NCBI RefSeq assembly: GCF_900110965.1
Contig: NZ_FOFO01000018.1
Coordinates: 1 to 64,000, forward strand
DNA: 64,000 bases
Reading direction: 5' to 3'
DNA from: Ectothiorhodospira magna
GTDB lineage: Bacteria > Pseudomonadota > Gammaproteobacteria > Ectothiorhodospirales > Ectothiorhodospiraceae
In this document: in pieces, positions 1 through 7,360 of the stretch
How the letters are laid out: the number at the start of each line of letters is the position of its first letter
Numbering within the stretch: position 1 is the first letter of the stretch
Made by a program: the position numbers and the translations under genes
The notes under the pieces: generated by a model
Database searches by the model: none
Told to the model about the DNA's origin: nothing
Seen by the model: the letters and a program-made list of their open reading frames with translations, nothing else

Positions 1-244
1 CTGCCGCGATCACGGTGGCTTTATCGACGACCTTATGAACGGATTGAAAGACGATGTCGCGAATTTGCGCGTGGGTCTTATCCATTTGTCGGTTCTGGCG
101 GTCGCTTAACCCAACGCCGCCAATCGAGCCAAAACACTGCCAAGTCTCGGAGCGCACCTGCCCGAGTCGTCGCGCCTGTTCGCGCAACGCCTCGACCTTG
201 CCTTTGTTCAGGCGCTTGGCGTGCACAACCCGTGTCACCTTCAT
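1..244 (-). CDS. tnpB: IS607-family TnpB, N-terminal part (runs off left edge)
   Basis: Reading leftward from an ATG at 244, the frame stays open to the window edge (81 codons seen). The protein begins with a short basic strand (MKVTRVVHAKRLN) followed by a helix rich in Arg, Gln and Leu, then 'SETWQCFGSIGG', as in the N-terminus of TnpB proteins carried by IS607 elements. TnpB is the RNA-guided RuvC-like nuclease of these elements. The start overlaps the stop of the upstream recombinase fragment as ATGA (241-244), the usual tnpA-tnpB coupling. The RuvC and zinc-finger parts lie outside the window, so activity cannot be judged. Confidence 0.75.
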   Translation of the reverse strand, partial: MKVTRVVHAKRLNKGKVEALREQARRLGQVRSETWQCFGSIGGVGLSDRQNRQMDKTHAQIRDIVFQSVHKVVDKATVIAA

Positions 245-465
245 TCGGCGCTGGCCTCATCTTTGCCAAGTGCCTCGTTGAGCTTCTTGCGGTAGTTTCG
301 CAATCCATACAACCGAGACGAAAAACAATGAACGATGGTCATCAAGTCCTGCACCAGTTCTTGCTCTGGCGAGAGCCGTTCTTGATTCAGCACCAAGATC
401 TCGCAGCCATGCGTCTTGGCGTAATGCTCAAACCACTCAAAGCCTGTACTCATGATGTTTTCCAT
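241..465 (-). pseudogene. tnpA: IS607-family serine recombinase TnpA, C-terminal fragment
   Basis: The 74-residue frame matches the C-terminal third of IS607 serine recombinases: 'GFEWFEHYAKTHGCEI', then 'NQERLSPEQELVQDLMTIVH' and 'FSSRLYGLRNYRKKL'. A full protein is about 200 residues and starts with a MerR-like HTH and the Ser-containing catalytic domain; both are missing. Homology stops near 450, about 80 bp from the IS630 remnant, so that insertion may have removed the rest. The stop codon overlaps the start of the following TnpB. The recombinase cannot be functional. Confidence 0.8.
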
Positions 466-533
466 AAGTCAAGAGTACACTATCACGCATTTTTTGCAAG
501 ACTAGAGTCTAGTACCGTGCACCGGAAATACTC

Positions 534-1824
534 TGGATAATTTATGCCATCAGCGGTTTCCCGATATAGGTCCAGCGAAACGGCTTGGCGAGCGTCTGGT
601 TAAAGAAGGCGATGAAGTCAAGGAGGCGTTGTTTGAGCTCCTTGGTGGAGGCGAAGCGCCCACGCCGGAGCAGTCGCCGGGTCAGGATACCGAACCAGAT
701 CTCGACCTGGTTGAGCCAAGAGCAGTGCTTGGGGGTATAGACGAAACGGATACGATGCGTGGGGTCCTGTAGAAAGGCGGCCCGGACTCCATGCTGGCGA
801 GGATTCCCGTCTTTCCCTTGCGGCCGAGTTCGGTGTCGATGGCGCAGCGTTGAGCAACGAATTCCACCAGGCTGGCCGATTTATGGGTGTTGGGTGTTGA
901 GTTGGTCACAGATGAAGATCCATTCGCCTTGTGGATCGGTGTCCACGGTGGTGGCGATGTGGGTCACGAAGTCAGCTTCGGTGCGGGTGTCGCCGATGGA
1001 GGGAGTGATCACGCGCCCGGTGGCGACCTCGAAATTGGCGATCAGGGCCTGGGTTCCGTGGCGTTTGTACTCGAACTCCATGGCCTCGGGATGGCCGGCC
1101 CGCATCGGGTGAGACGGGTGGATCGCCTCCAGAGCCTGGATGCCGGTTTTCTCGTCCACCGAGATGAGATGAACACCTTGTTCATGCAGCTGCGTTGCCT
1201 GATGGTACAGCGTACAGACCGTGCGAACCTCCTGACGGAAGGTGGCCTCATCGGTGATATGAGGATTGAGCCAGTAGCGGGTGCGATGGGGTTTGAGATC
1301 AGCCTGATTTTAAAAAACGGCCGATGCTGCTGGCCGAAATCGAGGTCACGATGCCGCGTGCGATGCTCTCGCGCGCCAGATCCTGGCGTGTCCAGTGGGT
1401 CAAAGGTGGCGGTGGCTTCTCACACGCCAGCGCGATGATCTGGCAAATCTGCTCGGACGTGAATTCACCCGGGCAGCCCGGCCGCGGCTGGTCGGACAAG
1501 ACCCGTTCAACCTCGGCACGCAAACGCTTGGGTTGACCGGCCAAGGCGGCAAGCGCAGCGCTGGCCTGAGTCCAACGCCGCCGCCATTGACCGACAGCGT
1601 CCTCGCCCAGACCTACTGCGGCGGCGATCTGGGTGTTGGGTTCGCCATCGGCGGCGCGTAGCACGATCTGCGCCCGTTGAACCAGGCTGTGGGATGTTTC
1701 GCGACGGCGCGCCAAGCCTTCCAGCAGGGCACGTTGTTCGGCTGACAGATCAATCAAAGGGGCTGGGCGGGCGATCGTCTTCTACTCGTCTGAAAATGGA
1801 TGGAAATCGGATCGATATTATCCA
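534..1824. mobile_element. Decayed IS630-type insertion sequence
   Basis: The element encloses the frameshifted transposase at 542-1757. TGGATAAT at 534-541 is repeated inverted as ATTATCCA at 1817-1824, just outside the coding region, and could be part of the terminal inverted repeats. IS630 elements insert at TA, but no clean TA duplication could be fixed. The ends are therefore approximate. Confidence 0.5.
542..1757 (-). pseudogene. IS630-family transposase, three frameshifts
   Basis: The N-terminal 152 residues (1299-1757) carry an HTH region followed by 'EFTSEQICQIIALACEKPP', typical of IS630. The frame then shifts near 1305. The next block contains 'VDEKTGIQALE' (first catalytic Asp) and 'WIFICDQLNT' (second Asp). 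It shifts near 895 to 'KSASLVEFVAQRCAIDTELG', and again near 785 to the end with 'KHCSWLNQVEIWFGIL' (catalytic Glu), stopping at 542. All three DDE residues survive, but no single frame joins them. No slippery sequence was seen that would make programmed shifting plausible at all three sites, so it is treated as dead. Confidence 0.85.
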
Positions 1825-1882
1825 TTATATTTTCAGCTTTGAGTACTAGGCAAGCACTGCAGACTTTTGTACAATTGTCAAA

Positions 1883-2272
1883 ATGGATATCATTGCCGAC
1901 ACCAACATCTTCCTTGCGGTTGCTCTAAACGAGCCAGAAAGGGATCGAATCATCAGCCTCACGATCGACGCGTCAGCGTTGGCGCCTGAAATCTTGCCGT
2001 ATGAGATCGGTAACGCGCTTTCTGCGATGGTTAAGCGCCGTCAACTTACGCGGCCAGAGGCTTTGGAGGCCGAGAAGGCGATTGGACGGATTCCCGTTCG
2101 GTTGATGTCCGTAGATATACATAGCTCGCTGCAGATTGCTCTGGAGCAAGAGATTTACGCCTATGACGCATATTTCTTGCGGTGCGCGCAGGAGCTGTCG
2201 TGTCCATTGCTGACCCTTGATCGTCGCATGAAGCAAGTGGCGACAGAACTCGGGATCAGGGTGCTGGAGTAA
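1883..2272 (+). CDS. VapC-like PIN-domain toxin
   Basis: This 129-residue protein has PIN-domain ribonuclease features: an N-terminal 'IIADTNIF' with the first acidic metal ligand at Asp6, 'LPYEIGNAL' with a conserved Glu near residue 43, and 'YAYDAYFLRCAQE' followed by 'LLTLDRRM' with the C-terminal acidic residues. VapC toxins usually cleave tRNA or rRNA in the absence of antitoxin. The Phd-like gene 5 bp downstream is the probable antitoxin. The order toxin-then-antitoxin is the reverse of the usual vapBC layout. The pair lies outside the tRNA-bounded island, between two dead transposons. Confidence 0.85.
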   Translation: MDIIADTNIFLAVALNEPERDRIISLTIDASALAPEILPYEIGNALSAMVKRRQLTRPEALEAEKAIGRIPVRLMSVDIHSSLQIALEQEIYAYDAYFLRCAQELSCPLLTLDRRMKQVATELGIRVLE

Positions 2273-2277
2273 GCGTA

Positions 2278-2496
2278 ATGAAGGTATTTACATACTCTGA
2301 GGCTCGGCAAAACTTGTCGAAAGTGCTAATCCTGGCTCAGCGCGAAGAGGTAGAAATCAGGAGAAAGGACGGCAGTATATTTTCGCTACGCGCGAAGCGT
2401 AGGGAGTCCAGGTCGCCGTTTGACGTACCTGGAGTCAGCGCGAGAGTCACAACCTCAAACATACTTGACGCGGTCCGGGACTCCCGCGAACGCTAA
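2278..2496 (+). CDS. Phd/YefM-type antitoxin
   Basis: This 72-residue protein begins 'MKVFTYSEARQNLSKVLILA', the amphipathic N-terminal fold of Phd/YefM antitoxins, which bind DNA as dimers and neutralise the partner through the C-terminus. The ATG follows the toxin stop by 5 bp, indicating co-transcription. The C-terminal half is basic (KRRESRS) and ends 'ILDAVRDSRER'. The pairing of a Phd-type antitoxin with a PIN toxin is known from other loci. Regulation is probably by autorepression upstream of 1883, but no clear operator was identified. Confidence 0.8.
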   Translation: MKVFTYSEARQNLSKVLILAQREEVEIRRKDGSIFSLRAKRRESRSPFDVPGVSARVTTSNILDAVRDSRER

Positions 2497-2563
2497 CAAA
2501 TACTATTGGCATGGGCAGACGAAGCGGAAGTAATCTGTCCGGTTCGAGCGGTTTACGGCCGGT

Positions 2564-2615
2564 GACTGCTCCCCGCCCTAAGCGCTGACGTGCCACGGGC
2601 GAGGCTTCCCACTTC
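2564..2615 (-). other. IS200/IS605-type right end with guide-RNA scaffold remnant
   Basis: Directly after the TnpB stop, read on the minus strand, are a CCCG/CGGG stem, an AGCGCT palindrome and then GGGCGGGGAGCAGTCAC. This layout resembles the right end of IS200/IS605 elements, where the 3' end of tnpB and the omega-RNA scaffold overlap. In active systems the guide would start just beyond the end. This is similarity by eye only. Confidence 0.4.
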
Positions 2616-3204
2616 TCAGGCAGCAGCCGGCGATGTGCCGGGCTTACGCAAGCCTCCATGGGCAGAGACGGACAGCCCTTCCGCCTTCAACTTTACTATG
2701 CCTTCATGCTTGATGTTCAGCGCCGCGTTGATATCCCGGTCATGTTGTGTGTGGCAGGCCGGGCATTCCCACGACCGGACGTTCAACGGCATGGCATGGC
2801 GTCCCTTTTGTGCTGGCAGACATGGCAGGTTTTGGAGCTGGCAAACCACGGGGCGATCTTGACCAGATGCTTGCCCTGCTCCTTGGTCTTGTAGTCCAGC
2901 TTGGTGATCAAGGCATACCAGGACGCATCGCCGATGTGCTTGGCGAGTCTGGCGTTTTTCATCATGTTGCCGACCTTCAGCGTCTCGACGATCACCGCTT
3001 GGTTGTCGTCAACGATCTGTCGAGAGAGCTTGTGCTGGAAGTCGTGGCGGGCATTGGCGACCCGCTCGTGGGCCTTGGCGACGAGTAACCGTGCCTTCGG
3101 GGATGATTCGGTCTTACCGCCCTCCACGCATCGGCCAGGTTCCCGACCGGATAACTGCTGCTTGGCCCAGTTCATCAATTCGAGGCAGGCAGGCCACGGC
3201 TCAG
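2616..3204 (-). pseudogene. tnpB: TnpB (OrfB) RNA-guided nuclease remnant
   Basis: The first block (to about 2795) contains '[19 protein letters not shown]', '[15 protein letters not shown]' (second RuvC acidic residue) and '[11 protein letters not shown]'. After a frameshift near 2795 it continues '[20 protein letters not shown]', completing the four-Cys zinc finger and the third RuvC acidic residue in 'RDINAA'. The N-terminal half with the first catalytic Asp is missing and the frame is broken, so the nuclease is dead. Homology ends close to 3205, exactly where the tRNA-flank repeat begins, which suggests the element was cut or inserted at the tRNA terminator region. Confidence 0.8.
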
Positions 3205-3364
3205 TGAGTGTTGGCCGCAAAAGCACCGAGAACGAGTGCTGGCAGGCGTGGTCAGCACTCATCGGCCATTTCGGCGCCGATGGAGAAGCTGTAAGCCTTT
3301 GATTTGATATGAAATGGCGCGCCCGACTGGATTCGAACCAGTGACCCCTGCCTTCGGAGGGCAG
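3205..3364. repeat. Left copy of the 160-bp island-flanking direct repeat (att site)
   Basis: These 160 bp match 24994-25153 without gaps. Differences are confined to a short stretch around 3222-3230 and a T/G change at 3310. The last 54 bp (3311-3364) are identical and contain the 3' part of tRNA-Arg. Sequence identity stops at 3365, which marks the island junction. The repeat also contains the hairpin that lies downstream of the tRNA, but here the T-run is degraded. Confidence 0.9.
3315..3364 (-). pseudogene. 3' fragment of tRNA-Arg(CCG)
   Basis: These 50 nt equal the 3' end of the complete tRNA at 25104-25180, from the 3' side of the anticodon stem (CTGCC) through the T-arm to the encoded CCA. 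The 5' half is absent. This is the displaced tRNA end left when an element integrates into a tRNA gene and supplies its own replacement. Confidence 0.92.
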
Positions 3365-3453
3365 AAAATATTGGCACATATGGATGGGCACATATCGACG
3401 TTAATCGATTTCAGATCAGCCAAAAACCGACAAGCCATTGATATGCTTGAAAC

Positions 3454-3642
3454 TTAAGGAAACAATTCCCGAATCCTGGCCTCACTCACGTAACGGCGGT
3501 TGTCGCCACCCTTGTGGTACGACAGGCGCCCCCGCTGCATCAGGCGATAGAGCGTCTTCACGCTACATCCCGCCTGTGCGGCAGCTTGCTGCAATGTCAG
3601 CGAGGCCGGGACACTGTCAGGGGGAGTCCCTACCTGTCCCAT
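3454..3642 (-). CDS. AlpA/excisionase-like HTH protein
   Basis: This 62-residue protein has a MerR-type winged HTH of the excisionase/AlpA group: 'LTLQQAAAQAGCSVKTLYRL' forms the helix-turn-helix, followed by 'GDNRRYVSEARIRELF', the wing and last helix. The ATG at 3642 is preceded by GGAGGA at good spacing. Such proteins bend att DNA to direct excision or regulate integrase expression. It is the gene closest to the left att site and lies downstream of a cluster of TGTCC/GGACA palindromes that may be its own or its regulator's targets. Confidence 0.75.
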   Translation of the reverse strand: MGQVGTPPDSVPASLTLQQAAAQAGCSVKTLYRLMQRGRLSYHKGGDNRRYVSEARIRELFP

Positions 3643-3809
3643 ACCAGTGTCCTCCGCTGTCCTGGGACACCCCTGAACAATTGAGTGCCCTCTTCCTGAA
3701 AGTCCGCGTACCGTGTTGCACCGAGCATTCCATGCAGCTGGGACACTGGCCCACCGTGTCCCGGACAGACCCGGGACACGGTCATAACCTGTCCGGGACA
3801 GTCCAGGAC
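3608..3809. promoter_or_regulatory. Cluster of TGTCC-N(1-2)-GGACA palindromes
   Basis: Within 200 bp there are palindromes at 3658-3669 (2-bp centre), 3757-3767 and 3790-3800 (1-bp centre) and a shorter GTCCAGGAC at 3801-3809. Further half sites (GGGACA or TGTCCC) lie near 3608, 3635, 3740 and 3772. They fill the gap between the 98-aa gene and the AlpA-like gene. This arrangement suggests multiple binding sites for a dimeric regulator or an excisionase-type recombination complex. The protein that binds is unknown. Confidence 0.6.
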
Positions 3810-3847
3810 CACTGCACGGTCATCGGGTGACAAAGGGATCAGAATGT

Positions 3848-4144
3848 TCATGCCAACCCGTCCCACCGACACATCCGCCGATGCAGTTGATCCGCCAGTT
3901 GCGGCATGCAACCGTTGACTGCCTCACGCTGGATACGGTGAACCTCCCGCGACACCCAGGTCCGCAACGCCTCGCTGTTGGAGGTCTCCGATCCATCTCC
4001 CAGCACCGCCACCAGATGATCTCCGGCTGGAATTCGGAAGGCGGATTCCAGGCAGGCCGCCAAGCGCTCAATCTGATGGCTATTTGGGTGTTTCTGGGGG
4101 AGCGGATCCACCCGTTTTCGCCCGGCGTGTGCACTACCGGTCAT
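3848..4144 (-). CDS. Small protein of unknown function, co-translated with integrase
   Basis: The ATG at 4144 lies inside the integrase gene's last codons and the frames overlap by 11 nt. This favours this start over longer upstream options and gives 98 residues. The protein is soluble-looking, with a basic N-terminus (GRKRVDPLPQKH), then 'QIERLAACLESAF' and a C-terminal helix containing 'VSREVHRIQREAVNG'. No family was recognised. Its position in the integration operon suggests an accessory role in recombination or regulation, but nothing in the sequence proves it. Confidence 0.6.
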   Translation of the reverse strand: MTGSAHAGRKRVDPLPQKHPNSHQIERLAACLESAFRIPAGDHLVAVLGDGSETSNSEALRTWVSREVHRIQREAVNGCMPQLADQLHRRMCRWDGLA

Positions 4145-5372
4145 CGGACACCCCCTCAGGCAACTCAGGTGCAGACGGGCTGTATTCGCCATCAGCCGTT
4201 GCCCCCTCGGCATGGCCAAAGTTGGAACGCAGCAGCCGCTCCATGGCCGAGCCATCCTTGCGAGTCAGATTGGGCACATACCGCGAATAGACCCGAAACA
4301 GCATCTCGGTGGTGGTGTGGCCCATCTGCCTGGCGATCCATTCCGGACTCTCGCCGGCCGCCAGCCAGAGGGTTGCCGCGGTATGGCGGGTTTGATACGG
4401 GCGCCGCCGGCGCAAGCCCAGGTGCCTGAGCAACGGATGCCACACGCGGTAGGTCACGTTATTCGGGTTAAGGGGCGTGCCATCCCGGGAACAGAAAACA
4501 AAGGGATGCTTCCCGCTGACCTTGTGCTGTTCGCGCAGTGCGTTGCACACCATCTCCGACAGATCCACCGTCCGGAAGGACCCATCGTTCTTGGTGTAGA
4601 CCAGTTCACCCTTCACCCAAGCGTTGCGCACCAGGATCTGACGGCGCTCGAAGTCCACGTATTGCCATTGCAGGCCATGAACCTCGCTGGTTCGCAGACC
4701 GGTGAAGAAACGCACGATGAAATACGCGCGATAGTCCGGCCGCACCGTGTCGATGATCGCCTTCACCTCTTCCAGCGTGAACGGCTCGACGTCGGTGCGG
4801 GGCACCTTGAGCGACTTGATCCCGTGATATGGCGAGGTAAACTCGTACCGGTTGGCCGCCTCATTGAGGATCATGCGCAATGGCGTCATGATGTGGTTGA
4901 TGCGAGTCGCCGACAGACTCTCTTCTTTCCGGCCGGAGACTTTGGCGAGTGTCGACCGGAAACTGAGGATGTCTGCCTTCTTGATGCGGCCAACCTGCAG
5001 CTCCCCAAAGTTGGGCAGCAGGTACTTGTCCAGGGTGAGGCGTACCGTGTCGATGTGCGTCTTGCGCCACTGAATCCGCATCTCATCGAACCAGGTCTGG
5101 GCAAACTCCGAGAACAGAGGCGTTTCCAGAACTGCTCCGGTAGCGGTCTCCTCCTCCCTGAACTTCTCGGCATTCGAACTCCCTGGGAAATAACGGGCAT
5201 ACTCGAAGGTGCCCAAGGTGATCTCCGCCTCGATGCGCTCCAGGATCAGCCTGACCTTCTTGCGATTCGCCGGCGTGTCATCCAGGGCCGTCTGCTCCCT
5301 GCAGCGCTTCCCGCGAAAGCGGAAGTCCATGAACAGCTTCCCCGTCTGGGGACGTACCCTGACGCTACCCAT
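4134..5372 (-). CDS. int: Tyrosine recombinase / island integrase
   Basis: This 412-residue integrase has an N-terminal arm-type DNA-binding domain ('SVRVRPQTGKLFMDFRFRGK'), a core-binding domain around residues 85-180 and a C-terminal catalytic domain. Catalytic residues are visible as Arg227 in 'TGLRTSEVHG', Arg329 in 'TRHTAAT', His352 in 'MGHTT' and the Tyr in 'FRVYSRYVPN' (362 or 365). The last block is typical of integrases that target tRNA genes. The start at 5372 overlaps the upstream HTH gene by 8 nt and begins the arm domain. The longer frame upstream is low-complexity and unlikely. It should catalyse integration at the tRNA-Arg att site. Confidence 0.93.
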   Translation of the reverse strand: MGSVRVRPQTGKLFMDFRFRGKRCREQTALDDTPANRKKVRLILERIEAEITLGTFEYARYFPGSSNAEKFREEETATGAVLETPLFSEFAQTWFDEMRIQWRKTHIDTVRLTLDKYLLPNFGELQVGRIKKADILSFRSTLAKVSGRKEESLSATRINHIMTPLRMILNEAANRYEFTSPYHGIKSLKVPRTDVEPFTLEEVKAIIDTVRPDYRAYFIVRFFTGLRTSEVHGLQWQYVDFERRQILVRNAWVKGELVYTKNDGSFRTVDLSEMVCNALREQHKVSGKHPFVFCSRDGTPLNPNNVTYRVWHPLLRHLGLRRRRPYQTRHTAATLWLAAGESPEWIARQMGHTTTEMLFRVYSRYVPNLTRKDGSAMERLLRSNFGHAEGATADGEYSPSAPELPEGVSDDR

Positions 5373-5601
5373 TGCACACCTTCCCGTTGGCCATCGGCAG
5401 CGACATCCCGCTACTGCGTGAGTGCTTGACCATGTCCCGCTCGATGGCCTCCCAGACGTACAACGTCTTGCGGCCCCCGAAAGGCCGCACGTAATGCACA
5501 CCCTCCAGCAGAACCGAGTCCTTCAGCCGCTCCCTGATGGTGCGGGGGTCATACTTGATGCGTTCGGCCAACTCGGCCGTGGTGAGGTATTCCTGTGACA
5601 T
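5365..5601 (-). CDS. Small HTH DNA-binding protein (excisionase-like)
   Basis: This 78-residue protein starts at the ATG at 5601, which has AGGAGA upstream. 'YLTTAELAERIKYDPRTIRE' is a helix-turn-helix of the excisionase/AlpA type, and 'GVHYVRPFGGRKTLYVWEAI' is the wing. It immediately precedes and overlaps the integrase gene by 8 nt, so the two are co-translated. The probable role is a recombination directionality factor or integrase repressor. With the AlpA-like gene at 3454, the island carries two candidates for this function. Confidence 0.78.
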   Translation of the reverse strand: MSQEYLTTAELAERIKYDPRTIRERLKDSVLLEGVHYVRPFGGRKTLYVWEAIERDMVKHSRSSGMSLPMANGKVCNG

Positions 5602-5752
5602 CGCAGCTCTCCTATTGGTAAGATAAGCGCCTGAAGAGCAAGAAGCCCGCTCAAAGGGTCTTTTTGATCTCTTGGAGAGCAATATAGCGCCTAACAGAGC
5701 CTCCTGCAAGTTTTTTTGACCTGCAGGAGATCAATTTGTTTTTGGAGGGGTC
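5602..5752. promoter_or_regulatory. Divergent control region between the integrase operon and the XRE regulator
   Basis: The 151-bp region separates oppositely oriented operons. It contains an inverted repeat CTCCTGCA / TGCAGGAG around 5700-5729 and two related 17-bp segments (GATCTCTTGGAGAGCAA and GACCTGCAGGAGATCAA) about 60 bp apart. These are candidate operators for the XRE protein encoded at 5753. Promoters themselves are not obvious. Confidence 0.45.
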
Positions 5753-5953
5753 GTGATCAAGTGCAACCTGTCCCGCCTGATGGGCGAGCGGAAGCTGAAA
5801 ATCTCGGATGTAGCCCGCGATACTGGGATCAATCGAGGAACGATTACTCGGCTCTATCAAGAGACCGCCACCCGGGTGGAGCTGGAGGTGGTGGACGCGC
5901 TATGCCGGTACTTTGACTGCGAGGTGGGGGAGCTTTTCGAGTATCGGGCTTGA
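5753..5953 (+). CDS. XRE/Cro-family transcriptional regulator
   Basis: This 66-residue protein is a single Cro/CI-type HTH domain: 'LSRLMGERKLKISDVARDTG' followed by 'INRGTITRLYQETATRVEL' and 'LCRYFDCEVGELFEY', the usual ending of this group. It starts with GTG, preceded by GGAGGGG. It is divergent from the integrase operon and is the likely repressor that keeps the island quiescent. Confidence 0.88.
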   Translation: MIKCNLSRLMGERKLKISDVARDTGINRGTITRLYQETATRVELEVVDALCRYFDCEVGELFEYRA

Positions 5954-6013
5954 GAATGGGCCGGAGCTCCAAGTAGTTGGAGCGGTCAAAGAACCAAGTC
6001 AGCTACAGACGCT

Positions 6014-6109
6014 CCCTTCTCCCCCTCGGGGGAGAAGGGCTGGGGATGAGGGGCGGGGCAGGCACTGTGCTGGCCCTCGCCCCTCATCCTCTCCCCAGGG
6101 GAGAGGGGG
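6014..6109. repeat. Composite REP-like palindrome
   Basis: Two short palindromes, CCCTTCTCC/GGAGAAGGG near 6014-6040 and CCTCTCCCC/GGGGAGAGG near 6088-6108, are enclosed in a larger inverted repeat of GGATGAGGGGCG (6044-6055) and CGCCCCTCATCC (6078-6089). The same CCCTCTCC/GGAGAGGG core appears at 34760 and 43777, so this is a dispersed repeat family of the chromosome rather than an island-specific signal. Confidence 0.7.
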
Positions 6110-6540
6110 TTGTGATGCATGAGCGTTGGCCCTGGGTTCCCGCCACCCCACCCAAGCCACGATGCCTCAGGGAGTAGTACCCGCACTCCCCGACGAATAT
6201 CATCCCATCAGAAGCACACGGTGTACCTCGTCTCTGAAGTGGACCCCATCCACTGGACCACCACCTTTCTGGCTCTCCCATGCCCTGGAGTTTGCCAACA
6301 CCGCACGCAGCAGCATTGCCCCCTTGTCTCGACACATGCGGTTCCCCGCCCTCAAGACTGCGACGCTGACGGGATCTCTTCACGGCGCCCGCGCTGGAGT
6401 TTTAAATAGCGCAATTCCAGGCCACCATTTCACCCAATATTTTCCAAGCTTTTAGCGCAAAAATACAGCGCAATTTTGTGGGGACGTCATGACCGCTCAC
6501 CGCTATCCTTGTCAACAGATTGGGTGGTGTGTGCGAAGCA
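6110..6540. other. Non-coding stretch, no gene seen
   Basis: Short frames exist on both strands, but none has a plausible start, composition or recognisable motif. The only structure noticed is three AGCGCAA words within about 70 bp (near 6408, 6455 and 6467) in an AT-richer patch. Confidence 0.4.
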
Positions 6541-6681
6541 GCGCGCAGTCGGCGGTCGCGCGAGTAACACCGACAGGGTGGGCGGATGCAATACCTTCAT
6601 CCGTGACCACTCCCCGAACGCGGGGTTAGGCGTGACAGCCCGGAGAGACGGGCCATCACTCACGAGTTGGAGGCCTTATCC
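6541..6681 (+). other. Stem-loop-rich leader upstream of the glycosylase-like gene
   Basis: Four consecutive hairpins can be drawn: CGCGC/GCGCG (about 6541-6562), GGATG/CATCC (6584-6602), CCCCG/CGGGG (6612-6625) and GCCCG/CGGGC (6638-6653). They are followed by GGAG at 6669 and the ATG at 6682. This may be a structured 5' untranslated region or a small RNA. No known riboswitch class was recognised. Confidence 0.35.
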
Positions 6682-7359
6682 ATGCAGACCATTACCCGGG
6701 TTTTCCATGATGTAGCAAAATTGAAGCGCGACGACATATTCGCGGATCAGACCCTTACGCCGATAACCGCGTTGGATGATGCTCGGACACCAGCACCCGG
6801 CTGGGTTGGCCCCTCCTACCGGCCTGGCGGCATCGTCTTCATTGGGATCAATCCTGGTGGAGGTGGTGACGCTTACCGTCGAAACCCTACCGATGACCTT
6901 CTGTACGAAAAACTTCGTGCCTTCCGTGACGCTTCTCCATCATCGGTGAACCCCGCCTTCGAAGAAGCAAATAAAGCATGGATTTCAATACAGAAAACCC
7001 ACTCGATCTGGCGAGTCATCAATGCAGCACTTCAAGCCGCCAGACTGGACGTGAATACAGTATCCTTCATCAACATGCTTCCATTCCGAACCAGGGAAGA
7101 TAAATTACCTAATGTCTCAACGATGGAACGGGCTTGGCAGCTTGCAGCACGAAAACAGATCCAAGTATTAGAGCCGGGAGCAGTCGTTTGCCTTGGCTAT
7201 AAGGCGACTCATGCCTTGGAGCGCTTCAGTCATCATGACCATATTCCACGGATTTTTTCTCTCAAACGAGCCAGGGGTGACACGCACATAACCGAAGAAG
7301 CCCGGCAAGTGCTTGCTGAATTTAGTGACTGGTGTGAGTCCCGCTATCATGGAGTCTAA
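6682..7359 (+). CDS. Uracil-DNA-glycosylase-superfamily protein
   Basis: This 225-residue protein fits the UDG fold. 'IVFIGINPGGGG' (residues 51-62) is motif 1, closest to the GINPG of Mug/TDG. 'VSFINMLPFRTREDKLPN' (127-144) and 'KQIQVLEPGAVVCLGYKATH' (158-177) correspond to the central and fourth strands seen in family 4/5 enzymes. The Fe-S cysteines of families 4 and 5 are absent and no standard motif 2 was found. Superfamily members excise uracil, mismatched thymine or modified bases; some UDG-fold glycosylases defend against phages with modified DNA. The ATG at 6682 has GGAG 9 nt upstream; an in-frame TTG at 6667 is less likely. The next gene starts 1 nt after its stop. Confidence 0.7.
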   Translation: MQTITRVFHDVAKLKRDDIFADQTLTPITALDDARTPAPGWVGPSYRPGGIVFIGINPGGGGDAYRRNPTDDLLYEKLRAFRDASPSSVNPAFEEANKAWISIQKTHSIWRVINAALQAARLDVNTVSFINMLPFRTREDKLPNVSTMERAWQLAARKQIQVLEPGAVVCLGYKATHALERFSHHDHIPRIFSLKRARGDTHITEEARQVLAEFSDWCESRYHGV

Positions 7360-7360
7360 T

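Noticed and set aside
1299-1757. Stand-alone HTH regulator
   Set aside because: It is the first exon-like block of the frameshifted IS630 transposase, which continues in other frames.
3608-3809. CRISPR array
   Set aside because: Repeats are short palindromes with irregular spacing and no unique spacers; no cas genes.
6619-6631. GTTAGGC word suggesting an integron attC site
   Set aside because: No matching RYYYAAC partner or paired inner boxes at suitable distance, and no integron integrase in the window.
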